Source: JAQBZY01 sp038117205
GTDB taxonomy: Bacteria > Pseudomonadota > Alphaproteobacteria > Rhodospirillales > Casp-alpha2
Assembly: GCA_038117205.1 (NCBI GenBank)
Contig: JAYOFL010000002.1
Span: 1-64,000 of the forward strand
Direction of reading: 5' to 3'
DNA length: 64,000 bases
This document shows positions 1 through 8,818 of this stretch, piece after piece. The number at the start of each line of letters is the position of its first letter. Position 1 is the first letter of the stretch. The position numbers and the translations under genes are program-made. The notes under the pieces were generated by a model. It saw nothing but the letters and a program-made list of their open reading frames with translations, was not told the DNA's origin and made no database searches.

Positions 1-1475
1 GACTGGCGCCGGGACTGCCGCTCGCCGACGCCCGGGCGCTGCTGCCGGCGCTCGTCACCGGCGACGCCGATGAGGCCAGCGACGACAAGGCGCGGACCGC
101 GCTCGCCGAGTGGGCGACCCGCTACACACCCTGGACGGCGGTCGAGGAAACCGGCGGGCTTTGGTTGGACATCACCGGCTCGGCGCATCTCTTCGGCGGC
201 GAGGAAGCGCTGCTCGACGATCTGACCGCCCGCTCTGCGAGCTTCCATCTGGACGTCCGCGCCGCCGCCGCCGACACGCCGGGTGCCGCCTGGGCCGCCG
301 CCCGTTACGGCGAGGGATTGCCGGAGCGGGCCTGGACGGTGGTGCCGCCGGGCGCGACGCGGGAACTGATGTCGCCCCTGCCGGTGGTCGCGCTCCGCAT
401 TCTCCCCGAGGACGCCGAGGCGCTCCGGCGGCTCGGGCTCCGGCGCATCGGCGATCTCTACGGCCTCGCCCGGGCGCCATTGGCCGGACGCTTCGGGACC
501 GGATTGCTGGACGCGCTCGACCGGCTGCTCGGCCGGCTCGCCGAGCCGGTATCGCCGATCCGCCCCGCGCCGTCGCGCCGGGTGCGGCTCAACTTCCCGG
601 AGCCGATCGGTACCGCCGAGGATATCGAGGCGGCGCTCAAGCGGCTGCTGGTGGCGCTGGCGGAACGGCTGGCGCGGGCCGGCGAAGGGGCGAGACGGCT
701 CTGCCTCACCGGCTACCGCACCGACGGCACGCTCACTGAGGCCGCCGTCGGCACCGGCCGGGCCGAGCGCGATCCGGCGCACCTCTTCCGGCTGTTCCGT
801 GAAAAGCTCGTCCGCTTCGAGCCCGGTTTCGGCTTCGAGACCATGATCCTCGCCGCCACGTCGACGGCGCCGATGGCGCCGGCGCAGAGCGACCTGGACG
901 GCGCCGGCGCACGCGGCGACGACCTGGCGCGGCTGCTGGACCGCATCGGCAACCGCCTGGGCGCGGGACGCGTCGGCGCCCTCGCCTGCCCGGAACGGCA
1001 CCGGCCGGAGAAGGCGTCGGCGTATGACGTAAAGCGTCACCCCGGGCTTGCCCGCCCCGGATTAAATCCGGGGTCCGGGTCCACTGGCGGCACGAGGCTG
1101 TTGGCAGTGGATTCCGGGACGCCGCTTCGCGCCGCCCGGAATGACGGTGAAAACAACGCCCCCACCCAGCCCCGGCCGCTGCATCTCCTGGTGCAGCCGG
1201 AAGCCGTCGAGGCCATGGCGCCGGTGCCGGACGGGCCGCCGGTCATGTTCCGCTGGCGCCGGCGCACGCACCGGATCGTCCGCGCCGAGGGACCGGAGCG
1301 GATCGCGCCGGAATGGTGGCTGGAAGACCCGGCGCTGCTGGCGTCGGGGCAGGACCGCATCCGCGACTACTACCGGGTAGAGGACGAAGCCGGCGGCCGC
1401 TTCTGGCTGTTCCGGGCCGGCATGTACCGCGCCGACGCGCCGCCCGCCTGGTACCTGCACGGCGTCTTCCCCTGA
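1..1475 (+). CDS. imuB: ImuB-type Y-family DNA polymerase-like protein (5' partial)
   Basis: The frame is open from base 3, so the start lies outside the window; about 490 residues are visible. The segment WLDITGSAHLFGGE is the palm-region signature of ImuB proteins. It is followed by a helix-hairpin-helix/finger region (LRRLGLRRIGDLYGLAR), a little-finger-like part and the usual C-terminal block (PVMFRWRRRTHRI, PEWWL, RDYYRVEDEAGGRFWLFR, WYLHGVFP). ImuB is the catalytically inactive, beta-clamp-binding partner in the ImuA-ImuB-DnaE2 SOS mutasome (family knowledge). The next gene is not dnaE2, so that gene must lie elsewhere. The linker before the C-terminal block contains a translated palindromic repeat (bases 1036-1147) with no frame break. 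Confidence 0.75.
   Translation, partial: LAPGLPLADARALLPALVTGDADEASDDKARTALAEWATRYTPWTAVEETGGLWLDITGSAHLFGGEEALLDDLTARSASFHLDVRAAAADTPGAAWAAARYGEGLPERAWTVVPPGATRELMSPLPVVALRILPEDAEALRRLGLRRIGDLYGLARAPLAGRFGTGLLDALDRLLGRLAEPVSPIRPAPSRRVRLNFPEPIGTAEDIEAALKRLLVALAERLARAGEGARRLCLTGYRTDGTLTEAAVGTGRAERDPAHLFRLFREKLVRFEPGFGFETMILAATSTAPMAPAQSDLDGAGARGDDLARLLDRIGNRLGAGRVGALACPERHRPEKASAYDVKRHPGLARPGLNPGSGSTGGTRLLAVDSGTPLRAARNDGENNAPTQPRPLHLLVQPEAVEAMAPVPDGPPVMFRWRRRTHRIVRAEGPERIAPEWWLEDPALLASGQDRIRDYYRVEDEAGGRFWLFRAGMYRADAPPAWYLHGVFP
1036..1147. repeat. Dispersed palindromic element inside imuB
   Basis: The segment begins with GTCACCCCGGGCTTG and carries CCGGGGTCC, the two arms of the element found between genes elsewhere in this window. 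It continues with a second hairpin of the GGATTCCGGG / CCCGGAATGAC type, as at 13306-13344 and 30817-30852. It lies in frame within the imuB linker and adds residues such as HPGLARPGLNPGSGSTGG. Its presence in a coding region is what the sequence shows; insertion into an older linker is inferred. Confidence 0.75.
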
Positions 1476-1564
1476 CGGTCACGCGAGACCGAACACCGCC
1501 TATACCGGATTTACCGGCTGCATTGCGTGGGGATGGCGGTATATTGCGGTCCCGAGGGAACGCG

Positions 1565-2866
1565 ATGACCAAGAAAACCGACAACGGCCCGCCCGAGTAC
1601 GGCTTCGCCACCAAGACCATCCACGCCGGCGCACAGCCCGACCCCGTGACGGGCGCGCGGGCGACGCCGATCTATCAGACCACGTCCTACGTCTTCGACG
1701 ACGTCGAGCACGCCTCCGATCTGTTCAACCTGCAGACCTTCGGCTTCATCTATTCGCGCCTGACCAACCCGACCGTCTCCGTTCTTGAGGAACGGATCGC
1801 CGCGCTGGAAGGCGGCCGCGCCGCGCTCTGCGCCGCGTCGGGACACGCCGCGCAGTTCCTGACCTTCTTCACGCTGCTGTCGCCGGGCGACGAATTCGTC
1901 GCCTCGCGCAATCTCTACGGCGGCTCGATCACGCAATTCGGCGTCAGCTTCAAGCGGCTCGGCTGGACCTGCCATTTCGTCGACCCGACGGACCCGGAAA
2001 ATTTCCGCGCCGCCATCACGCCGAAGACCAAGGCGATCTTCATCGAGGTGCTGGCCAATCCGGGCGGCATCGTGCTCGACGTCGAAGCCATCGCCGCCGT
2101 CGCCAGGGAAGCCGGCATTCCGCTGATCGTCGACAACACCATGGCGACGCCGTATCTCTGCCGGCCGTTCGAGTGGGGCGCCGACCTGATCGTCCACTCC
2201 ACCACCAAGTTCATGCAGGGGCACGGCACGTCCTTGGGCGGCGCCATCGTGGAATCCGGCCGCTTCGACTGGTCGAAAGGTGCCGGGTTCCCGACCATGA
2301 CCGAACCGGACCCGGCCTATCACGGCCTCACCTTCTACGAAACCTTCGGTGACTTCGGCTTCACCATGCGGGCGCGCGCCGTGGCGCTTCGCGATTTCGG
2401 CCCGGCCATGTCGCCGACCAACGCCTTCAACACGATCACCGGGTTGGAGACCCTGCACGTCCGCATGCAGCGCCACGTCGAGAACGCGCAGGTTGTCGCC
2501 GCGTTCCTGGAAAAGCATCCAGCGGTCGCGTGGGTGTCCTACGCCGGGCTCAAATCGAGCCCCTATCACGCGCTCGCCAAGAAGTACCTGCCGAAGGGCG
2601 CGGGTTCCGTCTACACCTTCGGTCTCAAGGGCGGCTTCGACGCCGGCGTGAAACTGGTCGAGGGCGTGAACCTCTTCTCGCACCTCGCCAACATCGGCGA
2701 CACCCGTTCGCTGATCCTGCATCCGGCGTCCACAACGCACCGGCAGCTGAGCGACGAACAGCGCACCGCCGCCGGCGCCGGACCGGAAGTGATCCGGCTT
2801 TCCATCGGCCTCGAGGACGCGGACGATCTGATCCGCGATCTCGACGCCGCGCTTTCCAGGATCTGA
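1565..2866 (+). CDS. O-acetylhomoserine sulfhydrylase / aminocarboxypropyltransferase family (MetY-like)
   Basis: A 433-residue PLP enzyme of the Cys/Met metabolism family. TKTIHAGAQPDPVTGARATPIYQTTSYVF opens the fold in the usual way (quoted in parts: TKTIHAGAQ, IYQTTSYVF). The PLP lysine is K215 in HSTTKFMQGHG. The C-terminal IGDTRSLILHPASTTH motif is typical of the long MetY-type members (about 430 residues, versus about 390 in MetB/MetC). The likely reaction is O-acetyl-L-homoserine plus sulfide to homocysteine in the cytosol. The ATG at 1565 begins where homology begins; the frame is open further upstream without similarity. A second paralogue lies at 29491-30780. A different thiol or acceptor substrate is possible. 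Confidence 0.8.
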   Translation: MTKKTDNGPPEYGFATKTIHAGAQPDPVTGARATPIYQTTSYVFDDVEHASDLFNLQTFGFIYSRLTNPTVSVLEERIAALEGGRAALCAASGHAAQFLTFFTLLSPGDEFVASRNLYGGSITQFGVSFKRLGWTCHFVDPTDPENFRAAITPKTKAIFIEVLANPGGIVLDVEAIAAVAREAGIPLIVDNTMATPYLCRPFEWGADLIVHSTTKFMQGHGTSLGGAIVESGRFDWSKGAGFPTMTEPDPAYHGLTFYETFGDFGFTMRARAVALRDFGPAMSPTNAFNTITGLETLHVRMQRHVENAQVVAAFLEKHPAVAWVSYAGLKSSPYHALAKKYLPKGAGSVYTFGLKGGFDAGVKLVEGVNLFSHLANIGDTRSLILHPASTTHRQLSDEQRTAAGAGPEVIRLSIGLEDADDLIRDLDAALSRI

Positions 2867-2884
2867 AGCGGAGCGCGGCGCACC

Positions 2885-4066
2885 ATGGCATCCCGCATCA
2901 GCCTCCCGCTCCGCGCCCGCGTGCATCGCATCTTCGAAGCGGGGGATCAGTCGCATCCGCTCGGCCGCGCCTTCGACTTCGCGATGATCGCGTTGATCCT
3001 GACGAACGTCGTGGCGGTGACGCTGGAATCGATTCCGTCGCTGGCCGAAAAATACTACGACCTGTTCTACTGGTTCGACGTTTTCTCCATCACCATCTTC
3101 ACCGTCGAGTACATCGTCAGGGTCTGGGTCAGCACCGAGGATCCGGACCACTACGCGCACGGGCCGATCCACGGTCGGATCCGCTACATGCTCTCGCCGA
3201 TGGCGCTGATCGACCTGATCGCCATCCTGCCCTTCTACATGGGCTTCTTCCTGGAACTCGACCTCCGCTTCCTTCGGGTGTTCCGGCTGCTGCGGCTCCT
3301 GAAACTCACGCGCTATTCGCCGGCGTTGCAGACCGTCGGCGTGGTGCTGGGGCAACAGTGGCACCAGTTGATGGCGTCGCTGGTGATCATGCTGACGCTG
3401 CTGGTCTTCTCGGCCAGCGTCGCCTACCTCTTCGAGCACAAGGCGCAGCCGGAACATTTCGACTCCATCCCGAGCGCCATGTGGTGGGCCATCGCGACAC
3501 TGACCACGGTCGGATACGGCGACGTCACGCCTGTCACCATCGGCGGCAAGATCTTCGGCGCCTTCGTCATGATCCTCGGCATCGGCATGTACGCCTTGCC
3601 GACCGGCATTCTGGCGCTCGGCTTCGCGCAGGAATTCCGCCGCCGGGAGTTCACGGTCACCTGGCGGCTGGTGGCCAGCGTGCCGCTGTTCTCGCAGCTC
3701 AACGCCGTCGAGATCGCCGACATCGCCCGCATCCTGCATCCGCGGCGCGTGCCGCCGCGCTACGTCATCGTCCGGCTCGGCGAGGATGCCGACGCCATGT
3801 ACCTGATCGTGTCGGGCGAGGTAGAGGTGGAACTGCACCCGACGCCGTTGATCCTGGGACCGGGCGATTTCTTCGGCGAAATCGCCTTGATGCAGAAAAC
3901 CAAGCGCACCGCGACCGTCACCGCGATCACGGAATGCCAGCTACTGGTATTGGGCGCCAAGGACCTGGAAGGCCTGGAGACGACCTATCCGCAACTGCAC
4001 AGGGACATCCATTCCAAATCCAAGGAACGGGTGGAGCAGTTGAAACGCGCCAAGAACGTGGTCTGA
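2885..4066 (+). CDS. Voltage-gated-type K+ channel with C-terminal cyclic-nucleotide-binding domain
   Basis: 393 residues. Six membrane segments span about residues 30-250, with an arginine-rich S4 (RFLRVFRLLRLLKLTR, 128-143). The pore helix is followed by the K+ selectivity filter TVGYGD (208-213). The C-terminal third is a cNMP-binding fold with the phosphate-cassette-like stretch GPGDFFGEIALMQKTKRTATV. The layout matches the MloK1-type prokaryotic cyclic-nucleotide-gated K+ channels. In the cassette a Lys-Arg-Thr-Ala replaces part of the typical R(T/S)A, so the arginine expected to hold the phosphate appears present. It starts 18 bp after the MetY-like gene and may be co-transcribed, without an obvious functional link. 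Confidence 0.88.
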   Translation: MASRISLPLRARVHRIFEAGDQSHPLGRAFDFAMIALILTNVVAVTLESIPSLAEKYYDLFYWFDVFSITIFTVEYIVRVWVSTEDPDHYAHGPIHGRIRYMLSPMALIDLIAILPFYMGFFLELDLRFLRVFRLLRLLKLTRYSPALQTVGVVLGQQWHQLMASLVIMLTLLVFSASVAYLFEHKAQPEHFDSIPSAMWWAIATLTTVGYGDVTPVTIGGKIFGAFVMILGIGMYALPTGILALGFAQEFRRREFTVTWRLVASVPLFSQLNAVEIADIARILHPRRVPPRYVIVRLGEDADAMYLIVSGEVEVELHPTPLILGPGDFFGEIALMQKTKRTATVTAITECQLLVLGAKDLEGLETTYPQLHRDIHSKSKERVEQLKRAKNVV

Positions 4067-4069
4067 CGA

Positions 4070-5275
4070 TCACTCCGCCGGCTGCGCGGCGGCCGCGGCC
4101 GGACGTTCGGAGGGCAGCAGCACAGCCGCCACGGCGGCGGCGGCGGCGACGGCGGCGAGCACCGTGAACAGCCAGTAGAAATCGCCGGTGGCGTCGAACA
4201 GCACGCCCTCGAGCTTGACGCCGAGCGCGCTGAAGCCGATCGCCATGACGAACTTGAGCCCGAAGGCGAGCGCGCGGCGCGCCGGCGGAATGTACTTCAC
4301 CAGGATCACGTTTTCCGACGGCAGGCCGGCGTTGTTGGCCGAGACCATCAGGATCGCGACCAGGATCATCAGCGGACCCGACACGCTGGCGGCGACGATC
4401 AGAAGCGGCACCTGCAGCACGAAGGCGGAGATGTAGACGATCTTCGGCGGCACCCGGTCGGCGAGCCAGCCGCCGGCGAGCTGCATGAAACTGGAAACGA
4501 ACAGGACCGCCGCGACGACCGTGGAAATGCCGAAGATGCCACCGTTGAATACGTCGGCGAGGCGGATCGAGAACATCTTCGGCAGGCCCGCCTGCGTCGC
4601 CTGATAGATGATGCCGCTGCAGAGCATGGTGAAGGCGAGGACGGAAAAGACGCGCAAGGCGCCGCCGTTCTCGGCGCGCGGGATCGGCGTCCGGTCCTCC
4701 CGGCTCTCGACGATCAAGCCCTTGGCGACCAGCGCCAGGAAGGCGATGCCCGTCGCCACGACGAGGGTTCCCGGAATGAAGAAGACGGCGCGCCAGCCGT
4801 AGAATTCGATGATGGCCCCCGCCGTCAGCGCGGCGATGGCCGGACCGAGGCCGCCGAAGATGCCGTTGATGCCGAGCGCCGTGCCCCGGTTGGCGGCGTT
4901 CCGGATCAGCCAGGCGATGCCGACCGGGTGATAGATCGACGCGAACAGGCCGGTGAGCCCCATGCCGGTCATGATCTGCCACGGCTCGTCGGCGAGACCG
5001 GTCAGGATCATTGAGGCCCCGGTGCCGAGGTAATAGACCGCCATCAGCGGCACCGCGCCCCAGCGGTCGCCGAGCCAGCCGGCGACGGGCGCCGCGAAGC
5101 CGAACAGCGCCGCGCCGACGACGGCGAGCGAGATCGCCTCGCCGTGCGTGATGCCCATCTGCTTCTCGAGCGACAGCACCGCCACGAAGTAGAGCGGCTG
5201 GAACAGGTGCGAATAGGTATGCCCGACGCTGGCGAATCCGAGCGACAGCCGGGCGGAACGAACGTCGGCGGTCAT
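4070..5275 (-). CDS. MFS transporter (12 TM)
   Basis: 401 residues with the major-facilitator pattern: twelve hydrophobic segments, and a motif-A-like loop after TM2 (GWLGDRWGAVPLM). The second half begins near the loop carrying VESREDRTPIPR. The short alanine-rich C-terminus (AAAAAQPAE) follows TM12. The overall pattern resembles drug or organic-acid efflux members, but the substrate cannot be told from sequence. It converges with the K+ channel gene, with only 3 bp between stops, so the two genes may share termination. Confidence 0.8.
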   Translation of the reverse strand: MTADVRSARLSLGFASVGHTYSHLFQPLYFVAVLSLEKQMGITHGEAISLAVVGAALFGFAAPVAGWLGDRWGAVPLMAVYYLGTGASMILTGLADEPWQIMTGMGLTGLFASIYHPVGIAWLIRNAANRGTALGINGIFGGLGPAIAALTAGAIIEFYGWRAVFFIPGTLVVATGIAFLALVAKGLIVESREDRTPIPRAENGGALRVFSVLAFTMLCSGIIYQATQAGLPKMFSIRLADVFNGGIFGISTVVAAVLFVSSFMQLAGGWLADRVPPKIVYISAFVLQVPLLIVAASVSGPLMILVAILMVSANNAGLPSENVILVKYIPPARRALAFGLKFVMAIGFSALGVKLEGVLFDATGDFYWLFTVLAAVAAAAAVAAVLLPSERPAAAAAQPAE

Positions 5276-5377
5276 GTCGTGCCCTAGGTCGATTTACCCC
5301 GCGTCCTTCTTACGCCCCGACGCGCGGTTTCGAAAGGGCCACTACGTCGGATCGGTGCGGGCCACGAGATCGGCGCA

Positions 5378-5464
5378 CCCCCTCACCTACCCTCTCCCCC
5401 CTGAATGGGGGAGAGGAACTCTTCTCCTCTCCCCCGCTTGCGGGGGAGAGGCAGGGTGAGGGGG
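5378..5464. repeat. CCCTCACC/CCTCTCCCCC double-hairpin repeat
   Basis: Outer arms CCCTCACC and GGTGAGGG enclose two hairpins with arms CCTCTCCCCC and GGGGGAGAGG (5391-5416 and 5426-5451, loops of 4-6 nt). The element fills most of the gap between the MFS and hutF genes, both on the minus strand. It belongs to a different family from the GTCACCCCGG elements. It could act as a transcript stabiliser or weak terminator; that is inferred. Confidence 0.8.
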
Positions 5465-5470
5465 CGATTG

Positions 5471-6868
5471 TCAGATATCCAGCCGCCGCATGACGCGGGC
5501 AAAGGTATCGGCGGCTTCCTGCTCGCGGACGTGTCGGCCGCCGGCGACGAGGCGCCGCCCGCCGATCCAGACCTCGGATATCGGCGACGCATTGCCGGCG
5601 AAGACGAACGAGTCGATCAGCCGGTCGTCGGCGCGCCCGACCAGGACCGGGTGGTCGGCGTCGAGCACCAGGAAGTCGGCGCGGTTGCCGACCGCGATGC
5701 CGCCGATGGGCCGGCCCGCCGCCTGCGCGCCGCCGGCCAGCGAATCCCGATACAGCCGCACCGCCGTCGAGGCGCCGGGCTCCGGCGCCGCGATGTTGCG
5801 CCGGCGCTTGACCAGACGCTGGCCGTATTCCAACCAACGCAGATCCTCGACCGGGCTCACCGAGATGTGGCTGTCGGAACCGACGCCGATCCGCCCGCCG
5901 GCTTCGAGGTAGTCGCGGAGCGGGAACAGTCCGTCGCCGAGATTGGCCTCCGTCGTCGGACAGATGCCGGCGACGCAGCCCCGGCGCGCCATACCCTTCA
6001 CCTCGTCGTCGTTGACGTGCGTCGCGTGCACCAGGCACCAGCGCTCGTCGACGGCGGCGTGCTCCAGCAGCCACTCGACAGGCCGCCGGCCCGTATAGGC
6101 GACGGATTCCTCGACGTCCGCTTCCTGCTCGGCGACATGGATGTGGATCGGCGCCGTCGGGTCCATGGCGTCGAGACCGGCGAGCGCCGGCGTCATCGCC
6201 TCCTCGGGCGCCTGACGCGGGCTGTGCGGCGCGATACCCACGCGGACCTGCGGATCGCCGGCATGCACGGCGCGCACGCCCTCGATGATCTTCAAGAGGC
6301 CGTCGGCGTCGTTCATGAAGCGGAGCTGACCGGCGTTCGGTTGCTTGCCGCCGTAGCCGCCGGACGCATACAGCACCGGCAGCATGGTGATGCCGGTGCC
6401 GGCGCGCTTGGCGGCGCGGACCAGCCGCATCGCCATTTCGGCCCGGTCGGCATAGGGACGGCCGCCGACGTCGTGGTGCATATAGTGGAATTCGCAGACC
6501 GCCGTGTAGCCGGCCTTGACCATCTCGACGTAAAGCTGCGTCGCCACGGCCTCCAGGATGTCCGGCGTCACCTGCTCGGCGAAGCGGTGCATGACGGTGC
6601 GCCAGGTCCAGAAACTGTCGTCGGCGCCGGGACCGCTGGCGCGGAACTCGCTCATGCCGGCCATGGCGCGCTGGTGCGCGTGCGAATGCAGGTTCGGCAT
6701 GCCGGGAACCAGCGGCCCCGGCAGGCGCGTCATCATCGCCGGCTCATAGCGGCTGCCCGGATCGGCCCGCACCACGTCGCCGGCGGCGTCGATGCCGATG
6801 GCGACGTCGGAAGCCCAGCCCGTGGGCAGCCACGCCCGCTCGGCGAATACGGTTATCCCGTTCAGCAT
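5471..6868 (-). CDS. hutF: Formimidoylglutamate deiminase
   Basis: 465 residues of the amidohydrolase superfamily. The HxH metal motif is in MPNLHSHAHQRAMAGMSE, followed by HIHVAEQ (third metal histidine region) and the HutF-typical stretches GICPTTEANLGDGLFPL and GSDSHISVSPVEDLRWLEYGQR. HutF converts N-formimino-L-glutamate to N-formyl-L-glutamate plus ammonia in the five-step histidine degradation route, with Zn2+. The start ATG at 6868 gives MLNGITVFAERAWLP, matching where such proteins begin. No other hut genes are in the window. An oppositely oriented ABC uptake gene follows immediately upstream. Confidence 0.88.
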   Translation of the reverse strand: MLNGITVFAERAWLPTGWASDVAIGIDAAGDVVRADPGSRYEPAMMTRLPGPLVPGMPNLHSHAHQRAMAGMSEFRASGPGADDSFWTWRTVMHRFAEQVTPDILEAVATQLYVEMVKAGYTAVCEFHYMHHDVGGRPYADRAEMAMRLVRAAKRAGTGITMLPVLYASGGYGGKQPNAGQLRFMNDADGLLKIIEGVRAVHAGDPQVRVGIAPHSPRQAPEEAMTPALAGLDAMDPTAPIHIHVAEQEADVEESVAYTGRRPVEWLLEHAAVDERWCLVHATHVNDDEVKGMARRGCVAGICPTTEANLGDGLFPLRDYLEAGGRIGVGSDSHISVSPVEDLRWLEYGQRLVKRRRNIAAPEPGASTAVRLYRDSLAGGAQAAGRPIGGIAVGNRADFLVLDADHPVLVGRADDRLIDSFVFAGNASPISEVWIGGRRLVAGGRHVREQEAADTFARVMRRLDI

Positions 6869-6948
6869 CTTTCGCGCTCCGATCCCTGTGGTCTCCGCTC
6901 CCCATCGTGATAGTCTCGGCCCGTCCGCCGCGCAAGATGGAGTACCGG

Positions 6949-8613
6949 ATGACCCGCCGCCTGACATGCCTGATCGCCGCCCTCTTCCTGTCGATCGCCG
7001 CCGCCACCGGGGCCGGCGCGGCGGACCGCAAGGAGCTGGTCATCGGCATCACGCAGTATCCGTCGACGTTCCACCCCAACATCGACGCCATGCTGGCGAA
7101 ATCCTACGTGCTCGGCATGACGCGGCGGCCGATCACCGTCAACGACGCGGACTGGAACCTTGTCTGCATGCTCTGCGTCAAGCTGCCGACCATCGAGAAC
7201 GGCATGGCGATGCCCGAAAAGACGCCGGACGGCAAGGACGGCATGGCGGTCACCTATACCCTGATCCCGGAAGCCCAATGGGGCGACGGCACGCCGGTAT
7301 CGACCGAGGACGTCAAGTTCACCTGGGAAGTCGGCCGGCACGCGAAGTCCGGCGTCTCGGCGCAGGAGTTCTACCGCAGCGCCTACAAGCTCGACATCGC
7401 CGACGCCCGCACGTTCACGTTCCACTTCGACAAGCGGACCTTCGACTACAACGACATCTCCGGCTTCGATCTAGTGCCAGCGCACGTGGACCGGAAGAAC
7501 TTCGACGACCCGGCGCAGTACAAGACCCGCACCGCCTTCGACACCGACACCGCCAACCCGGGGCTCTACATGGGTCCCTACGTCATCGCCGACGCGGTCA
7601 CGGGCTCGCACGTCGTGCTGACCCGCAATCCGAAGTGGTGGGGCAAGGCGCCGACGTTCGACAAGATCACCGTCCGCGTCATCGAGAACACGGCGGCGCT
7701 GGAAGCGAACCTGCTGTCCGGCGGCGTCGACATGATCTCGGGAGAGCTCGGCCTCAGCCTCGACCAGGCCCTCGCCTTCGAGCAGCGGCACGGCAACCGT
7801 TTCGACGTCACCTACAAGCAGGGCCTGATCTACGAGCATATCGACTTGAACCTGGACAATCCGGTGCTGGCCGACCGGCGTTTGCGCCAGGCCCTTCTCT
7901 ATTCCCTGGACCGCAACTCGATCAGCCAGAAACTGTTCGGCGGCAAGCAGCCGGTCGCCGACACCAGCGTCAATCCGCTCGACTGGGCCTATACCGCCGA
8001 CGTGCCGAAGTATCCGTTCGATCCGAAGAAGGCGGATGCGCTGTTCAAGGCGGCGGGCTGGTCGAAAATGGTCAAGGGCGTGCGCGTCAACGCCAAGGGC
8101 GAGCCGCTCCGCTTCGAGTTCATGACGACGGCCGGCAACCGGTCGCGCGAGTTGGTGCAGCAGGTTTTGCAAAGCCAATGGAAGGCGGCCGGCGTCGACG
8201 TCCGCATCCGCAACGAGCCGGCAAGGGTCTTCTTCGGTCAGACGGTGACGCAGCGCAAGTTCACCGCCATGGCCATGTTCGCCTGGATCTCGGCGCCGGA
8301 AAGCGTGCCGCGCTCGACGCTGCATTCGGCGCACATCCCGACCGCCGACAACAACTGGGGCGGCCAGAACTACACCGGGTACAGGAACCCGGAGATGGAC
8401 AAGCTCTTGGAAAGCATCGAGGTCGAGTTGGACCGCGACAAGCGCATGGTGCTCTGGAAGACGTTCCAGACCGTCTATGCGACCGACCTGCCGGTCCTGC
8501 CGCTCTACTTCCGCGCCAATCCGTATGTCCTGCCGAAATGGCTGAAGGGCATCCGCCCGACCGGGCACCAGTTTCCGACGACGCTCTGGGTCGAGGACTG
8601 GCGGGCGGAATAG
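6949..8613 (+). CDS. ABC transporter substrate-binding protein, peptide/nickel family (family 5)
   Basis: 554 residues from ATG 6949, beginning MTRRLTCLIAALFLSIAAA with a clean Sec signal peptide ending near GAGAADRK. The mature part has family 5 (DppA/OppA) features: an N-terminal TQYPSTFHPNIDAML, SLDRNSIS, the RNPKWWGKAPTFDKI ligand-lid strand and a C-terminal LYFRANPYVLP. The predicted role is periplasmic capture of a peptide or similar solute for the permeases encoded at 8819-10707. An ATG at 6937 is an alternative start. The divergent neighbour hutF raises the possibility of a histidine-derived or amino-acid-like ligand, but this is only inference. Confidence 0.85.
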   Translation: MTRRLTCLIAALFLSIAAATGAGAADRKELVIGITQYPSTFHPNIDAMLAKSYVLGMTRRPITVNDADWNLVCMLCVKLPTIENGMAMPEKTPDGKDGMAVTYTLIPEAQWGDGTPVSTEDVKFTWEVGRHAKSGVSAQEFYRSAYKLDIADARTFTFHFDKRTFDYNDISGFDLVPAHVDRKNFDDPAQYKTRTAFDTDTANPGLYMGPYVIADAVTGSHVVLTRNPKWWGKAPTFDKITVRVIENTAALEANLLSGGVDMISGELGLSLDQALAFEQRHGNRFDVTYKQGLIYEHIDLNLDNPVLADRRLRQALLYSLDRNSISQKLFGGKQPVADTSVNPLDWAYTADVPKYPFDPKKADALFKAAGWSKMVKGVRVNAKGEPLRFEFMTTAGNRSRELVQQVLQSQWKAAGVDVRIRNEPARVFFGQTVTQRKFTAMAMFAWISAPESVPRSTLHSAHIPTADNNWGGQNYTGYRNPEMDKLLESIEVELDRDKRMVLWKTFQTVYATDLPVLPLYFRANPYVLPKWLKGIRPTGHQFPTTLWVEDWRAE

Positions 8614-8638
8614 CCATTTCGATTGCCGGCGGAGAACG

Positions 8639-8731
8639 GTGGACCCCGGATCAAGTCCGGGGTGACGGATGGGTTAAACCGCAACGCCTCTCAAACTCCC
8701 GATCGTCACCCCGGACTTGATCCGGGGTCCA
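8639..8731. repeat. Pair of palindromic elements in inverted orientation
   Basis: Copy 1 (8639-8666) reads GTGGACCCCGG...CCGGGGTGAC; copy 2 (8705-8731) is its reverse complement, GTCACCCCGG...CCGGGGTCCA. They are separated by 38 bp, so transcripts could fold each copy alone or pair the two. They occupy the 205-bp gap between the substrate-binding gene and the first permease gene, where they could lower permease expression relative to the binding protein (inference). Confidence 0.85.
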
Positions 8732-8818
8732 TCTTCCTTACCCGGCGTTAGGAATTCCCCGCCAACGATGCTTGCAACACCCGTCGCTCGAATACCCGCA
8801 AGCTGCTAGTCTGACGGC

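Noticed and set aside
1511..3838. A 775-codon open frame on the minus strand opposite metY and the K+ channel
   Set aside because: Rich in Arg/Asp/His from reverse-complement codon bias, with no domain. The plus-strand genes have clear motifs.
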